Assembly: GCA_027493615.1 (NCBI GenBank)
Contig: JAOSKK010000012.1
Coordinates: 372,001 to 436,000, forward strand
DNA from: Verrucomicrobiota bacterium
GTDB taxonomy: Bacteria > Verrucomicrobiota > Verrucomicrobiia > Limisphaerales > J093
DNA: 64,000 bases
Reading direction: 5' to 3'
In this document: piece after piece, positions 38,195 through 46,318 of the stretch
How positions within the stretch are numbered: position 1 is the stretch's first letter
Layout of the letters: each line of letters opens with the position of its first letter
Translations under genes and position numbers: made by a program
Notes under the pieces: generated by a model
Databases searched by the model: none
What the model saw: only the letters and a program-made list of their open reading frames with translations
Told to the model about the DNA's origin: nothing

Positions 38195-38629
38195 TCAGGC
38201 GGAGGGGTTGGGGCGGTAGGCCCGGGCGACGAGGTGCGGGTGCTGGCGCTGCGAGGGGGGAGGAAGCGGGACTGAGCAGGCCGCGACGGAGGAGGGTCTG
38301 CTCGTTTTCGCGATCGAGGACCATGATCCGCATGATGAGTTCCTGGTTGCGTTGCATGAGGGTGTCGGCCTCGGGGCAGCGGGGCGCGGTGGCAGCCGGA
38401 GCGCGGCCCAGGCGGTACGACTTCGACTGAGGGATTGTAGAGATTGAGTAAGGCGGGGAAGCAAGGCATTTCGCCGGCGGGCGAAGGCGGGACCGGGAAA
38501 GGCGTCGGGGCCTTGGAGGGCTTCGGTCTCGGCGGTGACGAGTTCGAGGACCTCGTGGCAGAGGGCGAGATGGGTGGTGAGATCGGCGAGGAGGGTCTGG
38601 GGGACGGCGGGTGCGGGGGTGGTGTTCAT
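38195..38629 (-). CDS. FlgN/FliT-like flagellar chaperone candidate, frameshifted
   Basis: About 145 residues, all helical: MNTTPAPAVPQTLLADLTTH, LALCHEVLELVTAETEALQG, LLPRLTQSLQSLSRSR and MQRNQELIMRIMVLDRENEQ. The heptad leucines, the glutamate-rich final helix and the neighbouring regulator fit the FlgN/FliT class; sequence alone is weak. Slips near 38410 and 38250. Starts four bases inside the end of the TPR gene (ATGA overlap) and ends 11 bases before the regulator start. Confidence 0.5.
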   Translation of the reverse strand: MNTTPAPAVPQTLLADLTTHLALCHEVLELVTAETEALQGPDAFPGPAFARRRNALLPRLTQSLQSLSRSRTAWAALRLPPRPAAPRPTPSCNATRNSSCGSWSSIAKTSRPSSVAACSVPLPPPSQRQHPHLVARAYRPNPSA

Positions 38630-40131
38630 GGATGGGAGGCGGTGGGGGGCGTGACCGGCGGTGGCGGCGGGGAAAGGAGGTTGGCGCCGGCGCGGAGTTC
38701 GTGATGGGCGATCTGGGTTTGGGAACGCCAGGTGAGGAAGTCGCGGCGCCACCGGGCCATGTCGACGAGGGCGACGAGGCTGGGCGGGGCGTTGGGGTCG
38801 GGCTGGGGCTGTCGGGCGAGGAGGTCGTCGTAGGAACTGATGGCGCGGGCGGGCTGTTCGAGGCGTTCGTAGACGAGGCCGATCTGGTAGAGGACGGGGA
38901 GCTGCCAGGCGGGGGTGGGGCTGAGGGGGAGGAGGTTGAGGTAGAGATCGAGGGCGTGGAGGAAATCGCCTTCCTGGTAGAGGCGGTTGGCGATCTCATT
39001 GCCCGCGCGCTGCTGCCAGTAGGCGAGGGTGGCGGGGTCGGTGTGGGCGAGGGTTTGTTGGGACTGGAGGAGGAGGAGGACCTGGCGGAGGGCGTCGTCG
39101 TTGCGGCCGAGTTTCTTCAAGGTGGTGGCGAGGAGGAAGCGGAGTTCGGCCTGTTCAGGGGCATTGGGATGGTGGACGAGGAAGTCCTGGCCTGGGCGGC
39201 GGCCTCGGCGTGGCGGCCCTGGGCTTCGAGGGCGAGGACGTAGCGGTAGTGGACGCGGGGGCGGTTGAGGGCGGGGATTCCTCCTTGAGGAGGCGGGCAG
39301 AAGGCCTCGGCGGCCTCGGCGTGGCGGTTTTGGAGGGCGAGGGTTTCGGCGACCTCGGCCTGGGATTGGAGGACGAGTTTGCGGTAGTAATCGAAGTGGT
39401 TGTTTCTGAGGACGAGCGCCGTGGTCATGGTGGCGTAGAACTTGGTGAGGGCGAGTTCGTGGAGGCCGAGCTGGCGGTAGAGGAGGCCCTGGCGGAGGAG
39501 GATCTCCGGGGCGCTGGGGTCCTGGGGCCAGCGGGTGAGGTACTGGGAGAGGATCTGGAGGGCGCGGGTCCACTGTTGTTCCTCCTGGGCGATAAGGGCG
39601 AGCTCGAGGAGGGCGGTGCGGTGGAGTTCCTCGGGGGCATGGCGGGAGAGGACGGCGACGAAATGGGGGGTGGCTTCCTGGTAGAGTTTGGCGAGGCGCA
39701 GGCGGCGGCCGGTATCGAGCTGGCGGTTGAGGGCGGCGATGGTGGCGGCCTGAGCGCGAGCTTGCGCGTCAGGATCGCCGGACTGGACGAGGTTGGTGGA
39801 GGCGAAAAGCAAGTTCGGGCTGGCGAGTCCGGGGAAGGCCAGGGGGCCTCGGGAGCAAGTCAGAGTCGGCGACCCACGCGGGAACAGGAGGCGCGAACGC
39901 GGTGTCAGAATGCAGGCTGGAAGCCTGCACCACAGAGCTTCCGGGCAGACTGGAAGCCGGCACCGCCGAGCTGGCTGGCGGAGGCGGAGGGGGCCACACG
40001 GACGCCGAAGGCACGGCCGGGGGCTCCACCGCGAGGCTGCCGGTCGAGACCCGAAGGAGGAGGGCAAGGACCACGAACCCGTGGCGGACCGGGGGGGCGA
40101 AGCGGAGGCAAAAGGGTGGGCAGGCGGGCAT
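38626..40131 (-). CDS. Exported tetratricopeptide-repeat protein, frameshifted
   Basis: About 500 residues. A signal peptide is read from ATG 40131 (VRHGFVVLALLLRVSTGSLA), followed by at least eight TPR-like units such as HRTALLELALIAQEEQQWTR, ILLRQGLLYRQLGLHELALT, FLLATTLKKLGRNDDALRQV and VLYQIGLVYERLEQPARAIS. Two REP hairpins near 39911-39960 are read in frame as VVQASSLH and related sequence in the linker after the signal peptide. Slips near 39800 and 39190. Overlaps its upstream neighbour (TGATG) and its downstream neighbour (ATGA). Probably a periplasmic scaffold for the envelope part of the motility system; inference. Confidence 0.75.
39911..39958. repeat. REP-like GC hairpin pair, copy 6
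   Basis: TGCAGGCTGGAAGCCTGCAC followed by CACA, then a diverged second unit GACTGGAAGCCGGCACCG. Both are inside the coding region of the TPR protein. Confidence 0.8.
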
Positions 40132-40732
40132 CAGGGCGATCGGTAGGTGGCCGAACTCTGGGGGCGGGGGCGGGACGGGCGGGACGAAGACGGGGATGGA
40201 CCAGGCGCCGTTGACGTAGTTGCTGCCGATCGGCCGGAAGTACTGGAGCAGCATCTGGGGGTGACGATCGGAGCCGCGGACGGCGCCGCTGGGCCGGCGG
40301 GCAAGGGCGCAGGGACGGACGGCGGCCAGGAAGGGCTTCGGACGCGCTGGCGGGATCGGCGGGCCCGGCGGTCAGTTCCTGGGTCGCGGTGGGGGAAGCC
40401 CGGCAAGGACGGCGTCGGTGGGAAGGAGCGGAGGGACGCTGGCAGCCTCCGTGGGGAGGTTGGTGGTGGGATCGGGAGCGGGCGCTGGATCGTCACCGGA
40501 AGCCCGTTCGGCGGTGGTCGGATCGGTAAGGGAGGAGGGGCGGCAGGGAGGCGGACGCGGGGGGCGGGAGGCGACGTGTGAGGCGCAGGGGGCGGGGCCG
40601 ACGACCGGGAGATAGCCAGTGGAGCCGGGCGCGGCACTGACGGGGGCCGCGACAAGGAGGAGGAGGGCAAGACCTGTGACCGGGTGAAGTCCCCCGGGGA
40701 GGTGCCAGCGAGGAAGGCGAGCGCTTCTTCAC
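40131..40732 (-). CDS. Hypothetical exported proline-rich protein, frameshifted
   Basis: About 200 residues. The GTG start at 40732 overlaps the stop of the CheX-like gene. A hydrophobic signal (VTGLALLLLLVAAPVSAAPG) is followed by STGYLPVVGPAP, a Pro/Ala-rich middle, and the better conserved-looking end MLLQYFRPIGSNYVNGAWSI followed by PVFVPPVPPPPP. Three slips are needed. No family recognised. The stop overlaps the ATG of the TPR gene (TGATG), so the two are probably made together. Confidence 0.5.
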
Positions 40733-40969
40733 AGGATCCGAGCCGTTACCAGTCCTTGGTTTCCTTGCAGTTCTTGCACCCGGCGCTGACGGGGCTCGAT
40801 GCCGAACTGGTGGCCGCGGACAATGGAGGGGATGGTCAGGACGCAGGGGATGCCACGGTCGGCGAGGCGGGACCTGAAGTGCCCGACGACCATGCAGGTC
40901 GAGGCCGACCATGGTGGAGAAGACCTCGTTGACCGCCGTGCGGAGGAGCACGTCGAAAGGCTCGATCAT
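40729..40969 (-). CDS. CheX-like protein, apparently internally deleted
   Basis: N-terminal MIEPFDVLLRTAVNEVFSTM and C-terminal GIPCVLTIPSIVRGHQFGIE match the beginning and end of the CheX phosphatase family. The central segment with the ExxNM signature is missing, leaving about 80 residues rather than about 150. One slip near 40890 joins the two parts. It is the first gene of a six-gene overlapping operon, preceded by a sigma-28-type promoter whose -10 box ends 9 bases before the ATG. If truly deleted, it cannot dephosphorylate CheY; an assembly deletion is the alternative. Confidence 0.5.
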
Positions 40970-40978
40970 CGGCAGGGA

Positions 40979-41005
40979 ATATCGGCAGTTGGCGCGGGGG
41001 CTTTA
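40979..41005 (-). promoter_or_regulatory. Sigma-28 (FliA) promoter of the CheX-like operon
   Basis: On the minus strand TAAA (41005-41002), 15 bases, GCCGATAT (40986-40979). This is the enterobacterial FliA consensus TAAA-N15-GCCGATAA with one change. The start of transcription would fall about 3 bases before the ATG at 40969. Confidence 0.75.
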
Positions 41006-41046
41006 GCCGGAAGGGGGCGGGGATGCAGGACACCGCGGGTTGGGGT

Positions 41047-41073
41047 TCAACTTTCCGCCGGGGCAGCCGATAT
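41047..41073 (+). promoter_or_regulatory. Sigma-28-like promoter of the HDOD gene
   Basis: TCAA (41047-41050), 15 bases, GCCGATAT (41066-41073). The -10 box ends 9 bases before ATG 41083. Divergent from the CheX-like operon promoter 41 bases away. Confidence 0.6.
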
Positions 41074-41082
41074 CCGACAGGA

Positions 41083-42117
41083 ATGGGCACCTGGGAAGAA
41101 CCCTTGGGCGGGCGCTCGGCCGCCGGGACCCTGTCTCCCGAGGCGGCAGGCGGGGGCGCGGGGTCTGAGGGTTGGTGGGGGGCGGCGGGGCGGTGGGGCG
41201 GCCGGGTCGGGCGGGGCCGGAAGGAAAAGAGGGTGCGGCGGCTGGAGGGGCGGGAGATCGAGCAGCGGGTGGCGGGGTGCGCGCTGCTGCCCTCGTTAAG
41301 CAGCATCCACAGCGTGCTGCGGGAGCTGCTGAATGCAGAGCAGCGGTACACGGCGCAGATCTCGGAGGTGATCCGGCGGGATCCGAGCATGACGGCACGG
41401 ATGCTGCGGCTGGTGAACTCGGTGTACTACGGGCTGAGCACGCCGGTGACGAGCATGGAGGAGGCGGTGTTCTACCTGGGGATCCGACAGGTGCGGCAAC
41501 TGGCGATGTCGACACCGATCATCGAGGAGCTGGGGCGGCTGTCACCGCGCCAGGCGGTGTCGTGGCGGCGGTTCTGGCAGCACTGCATCGGGACGGCGAT
41601 CCTGACGCGGGAGATCCTGGGGCGCTGCAGCCGGTGCAGGATGAGGTCGAGTATGTGGCGGGACTGCTGCATGACGTGGGGCGGATCGTGATGGCGGCGG
41701 AGTTTCCGGGGCATTTTGGGGTGATCAGCGAGGCATGTGCGCAGGCGCGACGGGAGGTGCGGGAGGTGGAGGTGGAAGTGCTGGGGATGGACCACTGCGA
41801 GGTGGGGGGCGCTGTACCTGGAGCACCATCATCTGCCGGGGGCGATCGTGTCGGCGGCGCGCCACCATGCCGCGCCGGAGCGCGCCGGGGAGCATGCGCC
41901 GCTGGTGGCGGCGGTGCAGTTGGCGAACGGGTTGGTCCGGTGGAGCGGGATCGGGGACAGCGGAAATCCGGCACCGGCGGACGAGGCGGGGTGGCTGGGG
42001 CTGAGCGGGTGGGAGATCCTGTTTCCGCGGCGAAAAGAGGAAGAGCAGGCGCTCTTGCGGGCGAGCCTGCGGCGAAGCCTGGAGCGGCTGCCGCAGATTC
42101 TGGACGGGTTGATTTGA
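41083..42117 (+). CDS. HDOD-domain signalling protein, frameshifted
   Basis: About 345 residues. The HDOD domain starts at residue ~65: ALLPSLSSIHSVLRELLNAE, then VIRRDPSMTARMLRLVNSVY, VTSMEEAVFYLGIRQVRQLA and LLHDVGRIVMAAEFPG. The C-terminal LEHHHLPGAIVSAARHHAA leads to a helical tail (EEQALLRASLRRSLERLPQI). HDOD proteins are HD-like, usually non-enzymatic, and often act in motility, c-di-GMP or stress circuits. Slips near 41635 and 41808. Start choice: ATG 41083 fits the sigma-28-like promoter; GTG 41233, after AAGGAAAAGA, would remove a low-complexity 50-residue leader and is the alternative. Confidence 0.8.
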
Positions 42118-42169
42118 GGGAGGGCATGAGGGGCGGACGAGGAGGCCCACAGGGCGCGGGAGATGCAGC

Positions 42170-42237
42170 CGGTTCCACTTGGACCTGTTTGAGCGCCAGG
42201 AACCAGGGACGCTGCGGGCGGGACGCCTGCACCACAA
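42170..42237. repeat. Diverged composite repeat R with REP hairpin, copy 7
   Basis: GTTCCACTTGGACCTGTTTG, then CAGGAACC and CGGGCGGGACGCCTGCACCA, recognisable modules of R. It lies between the two HDOD genes. Confidence 0.6.
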
Positions 42238-42241
42238 ATCG

Positions 42242-42717
42242 ATGTTTGTGGACACGGGACTGCCGCAGTTGTTCGAAGAGGTGTTCGGACAAGCGGCAGA
42301 GACGGCTTTATGGAGACTCTTGTGCACAGTCTGGACGGCTACATCGACCGGCTGACGACGCTGCCGCCGGCACCGGTGGTGTTGCCGCGGTTGCCGCAAC
42401 TGTTGGGCCCGTCGGAGGTGGACAGTGGCCGCGTGGTGGAGGTGTTGGGCTGCGACCCCAACCTGACGGCGGCGGTCTGGAACCACCACAACCCGGCAGC
42501 GGCGATTGGCCATGAACAGACCAGCGCGCTGGTGTACCTGGGGAACCTGGTGGCGTACTTCATGGGTTTCGGGTACGGGCATCAGGCCCTCGCCTTGCGA
42601 GGACGCGAGGATGCGCCGGAGCTGGCGGGGTTGGAAGCGCGTGATCTGCCGCGGTGCATGATCGCGACCTTCGACGAGTTCCGTGCGCTGGAAGGGACCG
42701 TGGCAGTTCAGCCGTGA
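42242..42717 (+). CDS. Second HDOD-like protein, lacking the domain centre
   Basis: Main frame from ATG 42310 (METLVHSLDGYIDRLTTLPP), possibly starting at 42242 (MFVDTGLPQLFEEVFGQAAE) with one slip in the CTTTA run. It has the opening of an HDOD domain (PVVLPRLPQLLGPSEVDSG, VLGCDPNLTA) joined directly to the closing part (AVWNHHNPAAAIGHEQTSA, then LVYLGNLVAYFMGFGYG). About 150 residues containing the HD residues are absent. Short C-terminal tail ends EGTVAVQP. Either a deletion derivative of a longer gene or an assembly collapse. Confidence 0.5.
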
Positions 42718-43075
42718 GAAGGTGCATGCCGGTGCGCAGGACGAGGCGAGCTGGGTGGTGTTCGGCACGCCCTGGCAGGCGATTCGCAGGGGGGGCGGGG
42801 CGGCGACGTACGGTTCGGCGGGCCGAGTCGAAGGCACCCAGGGGGTGGCAGAGGTCCGGGGTCAGGGCGTCCGGCATCCCTCCGGGAGGCGCTGGCGCGC
42901 ACACGACCGCCTCCGGGGCTTGCTCGCGAACTCGCTCGGCCCCCGGCCATGGCCTGGCGCGCCACGATCGGGGATGCCTGCACACCAGGATTGCGCGAAG
43001 CGGGGGGGAGGCAGCACACTGGGGGCGGCGGCGGAGGGAATGGGCAGCGACGGCGGCCGAAGCCATGGAACCGGG
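42718..43075. other. Unassigned 358-base stretch
   Basis: Open in two forward frames but with low-complexity Arg/Gly-rich translation and no recognisable family, signal or promoter. It may hold the remnant of a frameshifted small gene upstream of the kinase. Confidence 0.3.
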
Positions 43076-45053
43076 ATGAGCGTCGGGGCATCAACAGCGG
43101 CAGAGCAGTCGGCGACCGTGGCCCGCGTCGGGCGCGGCGCGGGAACGGCGGCGGAGCCGCCGGTGTGCTGGGTTGAGGGAGGGGTGGCGTTGCTGGACGC
43201 GGGGCGGCGGATCGAGCGGGTGAATCCGAGCCTGGGCCGGTGGTTGCGGGCGATGGGCTGCGACCCGGTGGGCCGGCGGTTCGAGGAGTTGCTCGAGGTC
43301 CTGGGCCCGGAGTGGGAGTCGGTGTTCGCACCGGTATGGGAGGGCACGGAGGAGCGTTTCTACCATGCGCAGCTTCGGACGAGCCCGGCGGGACGCACGG
43401 CGTGGTATGAGGTGGAGGCGACGCGGCACACGCACGGGTGGGTGGTGCGAGTGCAGTCGGTGCTGCCGCCGCTGGCGGAGCTGGCCGAGACGCCTTGGAA
43501 CGGGCCTCTGGCGGGGGAATGGGAGCAGCGGCGGATGTTCATGCGGCTGCTGCGGGCGGAGGCGCAGTTGAGTCACCTGATGCGCTCGCTGCCGGGGGTG
43601 ATTTTCAGCCAGCGGGCGGATTTTGCGTTTCAGTTTGTGAGCCCGCGTGTGGGCGAGCTGACGGGGGTGTCGGCCGAGGAGTGGCTGGGGCAGGCGCGGA
43701 GCTTCTGGGAAGTGGTGCACGAGGCGGACGCGGAGGAACTGCAGCAGCAGTGTCGCCAGGCCGTGCGGGGGCGGGAGGGGGTGGCGACGGAATTCCGGGT
43801 GCGGAACGTGAGGACGGGGCAGATCGCGCACGTGCTGGAGCACCGGGAGGCGGTGGTGAGCGCGGCGGGGCTGGTGATCGGGTACGAGGGGTTCTGGCTG
43901 GACGTGACGCGGCAGAAGCTGGCGGAGCGGCGGTTGTCGTCGGCGGCGTGGAAGGAGACGCTGGCGACGCTGACGATGGGGCTGGCGCATGACTTCAGCA
44001 ACATTCTGGCGGGGATCCTGTCGCTGGCAGACACGTTCCGGGCGCAGGTGGACGGGGAACATCCGTTTGCGGAGGGGTTGGGCTTGATCCGGCAGAACGC
44101 GTGGCAGGCGTGCCAGTTGGTTCAGCGGATGATGAATCTGCACCGGTGCACGACGGGCGAGATGGGGTATCACGATTTGAACGCGACGGTGACGGAGCTG
44201 GTGGAGTTGGTGCAGCGGGTGTTGCCGCGGCGGATCCGGATTGAGACGGACCTGGCGGCGCAGGCGTTGCCGCTGTACGTGGACGGGGTGGAGCTACGGC
44301 AGGTGATCCTGAACCTGGCGTTGAACGCGGCGGAGGCGATGCCGCAGCGGGGGCGGTTGCGTTTCGAGACGCGGCTGTGCGAGGCGGCGACACTGCCGGC
44401 GCACGCGCACGGGGCGTTGCCGGCCCTGCCGTGCGTGTGTCTGTGCACGCGGGACAGCGGGCACGGGATCGCGGCGCGGCACCTGCCGCACATCTTCGAC
44501 GCGTTCTTCACGACCAAGCCGGTGAACAAAGGATCGGGGCTGGGCCTGTACAACGCGCGGATGTTCGTCGAGCGGCACCGGGGCGCGATCGCGGTCGAGA
44601 CGCGCGAAGGCGAGGGAACGGTGTTCAGCCTGTGGCTGCCGCGGGCGGATTTCTCGGAGGCGGAGCGGGTGGAGAACGCGGTGGTGCCGCGGCGTCCGAG
44701 CCTGCTGCTGGTGGGGGAGCCGGGGATGCTGCACGACAGCACGGCGGAGTGCCTGCGGGTGCAGGGCTACTACGTGCGCCAGGCGTTTGCGCCGGACCGG
44801 GCGCGGGATGCGTTGCTGGCAGAGGAGCATCCATTCCGGGCGGTGCTGATTCTGGCGGGGCCGGCCGAGCCGGCGTTTCTGGGGCTGGCGGGCGAGCTGC
44901 GGACCCTGCGCCCGGCGGTGAAGCTGGTGCTGCAGGTGGTGGGGGGAGGCGGACCGGGTGCCGGAGGAGGTACGGCGGCGGATGGATCTGGTGATCACGA
45001 ACGAAATGAACGAAGAGACCATGCTGAAGCGCCTGCGGCAGCTTTGCGAATGA
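43076..45053 (+). CDS. PAS histidine kinase with C-terminal pseudo-receiver
   Basis: About 659 residues, cytoplasmic. An N-terminal PAS-like domain (GGVALLDAGRRIERVNPSLG) precedes a second PAS with PAC (SLPGVIFSQRADFAFQFVSP, VIGYEGFWLDVTRQKLAERR). HisKA H-box LTMGLAHDFSNILAGILSL carries the phospho-His. HATPase boxes are LNLALNAAEAMP, DSGHGI and FTTKPVNKGSGLGLYNARMF. The last about 110 residues (PSLLLVGEPGMLHDSTAECL) have receiver-like order but lack the phospho-Asp (VLILAGPAEP). One slip near 44945 restores LVITNEMNEETMLKRLRQLC and the stop at 45053. Eight bases separate it from the HD-GYP regulator, its likely phosphotransfer partner. Confidence 0.88.
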
Positions 45054-45061
45054 GGGGTATC

Positions 45062-46318
45062 ATGTCAGCGACCCACGACCTTCCTGAGGGGCGGCACCGG
45101 ATCCTGATCCTCGACGATGAGGAGATCGTGCTGGCGGCCTTGCGCGAGACCTTGAAGCGCGAGGGGTACGAGCTGGTGACGTTGTCCAATCCGCTGGACG
45201 GGCTGGAGCTGATCCGGCGGCAGTCGTTCAGCGTGATCCTGACCGACCAGCAGATGCCGCAGTTGGCGGGGCTGGAATTCCTGGCCGAGGCGCGGCATCT
45301 GCAGCCGGACGCGACGCGCATTCTGATCACGGCGGTGCTGAGCCTGAACGTGGCGATTGACGCGATCAACCAGGGGGAGATTTACCGGTTCATCGTCAAG
45401 CCGTGGCTGCGGGAGGAGCTGCTGGTGACGATGAAGAACGCGGTGCAGCGGTACGAGCTGATCCGGTCGAACGCGGCGTTGCTCGAGCAGACGCGGGCGA
45501 TGAACGTGGAGCTGTCCGCGCAGGTGGCGCGGATTGCGGAGCAGAACCAGCAACTGGACCGGCTGAACCAGGCGTTGCAGCAGAACCTGCAGCGCTCCAT
45601 CCAGCTCAGCGTGAAGACGCTCGAGACGTTCAACCCGGTGCTGGCGAACCAGGCGCGGCGGGCCTACGAACTGTGCAAGGCGATGTGCAGCCGGCTCGAG
45701 CTCTCGCCCGACGACCAGCAGGTGCTCGAGATCAGCGCGTGGCTGCATGACATCGGACTGGTGGGGGCGTCGCGGACGCTGATCCGGAAGTGGCAGACGG
45801 CCCCGGAGCTGCTGGGGGAGGCGGAGCGGGTGCTGATTGAAAACCATCCGGTGGTGGGCGAGACGCTGGCGAACTTCGCGCACAATCTCGAGGGCGTGGG
45901 CAAGGTGATCCGGGCGCACCACGAGCGGTTTGACGGGACGGGGTATCCGGACCGGCTGCGGCAGGAGCAGATTCCGTGGCTGGCGCGGCTGCTGGCAGTG
46001 GCGGTGGCCTACGCGGCGTGTCCGGCGGAGGGCGAGCTGGCGGTGGAAATCATCCGGAGCGGGAGCGGCACGGCGTTTGACCCGGAGGCGGTGCGGGCGT
46101 TCGCGCGGTGCTTGCCCCACGCGGTGTTGCCGCGGCGGCAGCGGGAGGTGCTGGTGTCGGAGCTGCAACCGGGGATGGTGCTGGCCAGCGGGATCTACAC
46201 GGCGAACGGGGTGCTGCTGATCCCGGCGGGGCAGACGCTGAGCGCACCGCACATCGACAAGCTGCGAAACCACAACCTGGTGAGCGACCTCACGCAGTCG
46301 CTGCTGGTGTATTGCTGA
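45062..46318 (+). CDS. HD-GYP response regulator (predicted c-di-GMP phosphodiesterase)
   Basis: Intact 418 residues. Receiver at 1-125 (RILILDDEEIV, phospho-Asp in VILTDQQMPQLAG, Lys in RFIVKPW). A coiled-coil linker of about 60 residues follows (LEQTRAMNVELSAQVARIAE). The HD-GYP-type domain has HD in ISAWLHDIGLVG, HH in RAHHERFDGTGYPDRLRQEQ and GYP retained. The C-terminal part is VLVSELQPGMVLASGIYTAN. Such proteins degrade c-di-GMP and commonly favour swimming. Same frame and 8 bases after the kinase, so a two-component pair. Confidence 0.9.
   Translation: MSATHDLPEGRHRILILDDEEIVLAALRETLKREGYELVTLSNPLDGLELIRRQSFSVILTDQQMPQLAGLEFLAEARHLQPDATRILITAVLSLNVAIDAINQGEIYRFIVKPWLREELLVTMKNAVQRYELIRSNAALLEQTRAMNVELSAQVARIAEQNQQLDRLNQALQQNLQRSIQLSVKTLETFNPVLANQARRAYELCKAMCSRLELSPDDQQVLEISAWLHDIGLVGASRTLIRKWQTAPELLGEAERVLIENHPVVGETLANFAHNLEGVGKVIRAHHERFDGTGYPDRLRQEQIPWLARLLAVAVAYAACPAEGELAVEIIRSGSGTAFDPEAVRAFARCLPHAVLPRRQREVLVSELQPGMVLASGIYTANGVLLIPAGQTLSAPHIDKLRNHNLVSDLTQSLLVYC

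Noticed and set aside
38444-39243. Plus-strand open frames with Gly/Glu-rich products across 37,600-39,250
   Set aside because: Antisense shadows of the sigma-54 regulator, FlgN-like and TPR genes.
42683-46318. Kinase and HD-GYP regulator as one fused protein
   Set aside because: The frame is open throughout, but a one-base correction near 44945 gives a natural kinase C-terminus with a stop at 45053, and the regulator has its own ATG at 45062.
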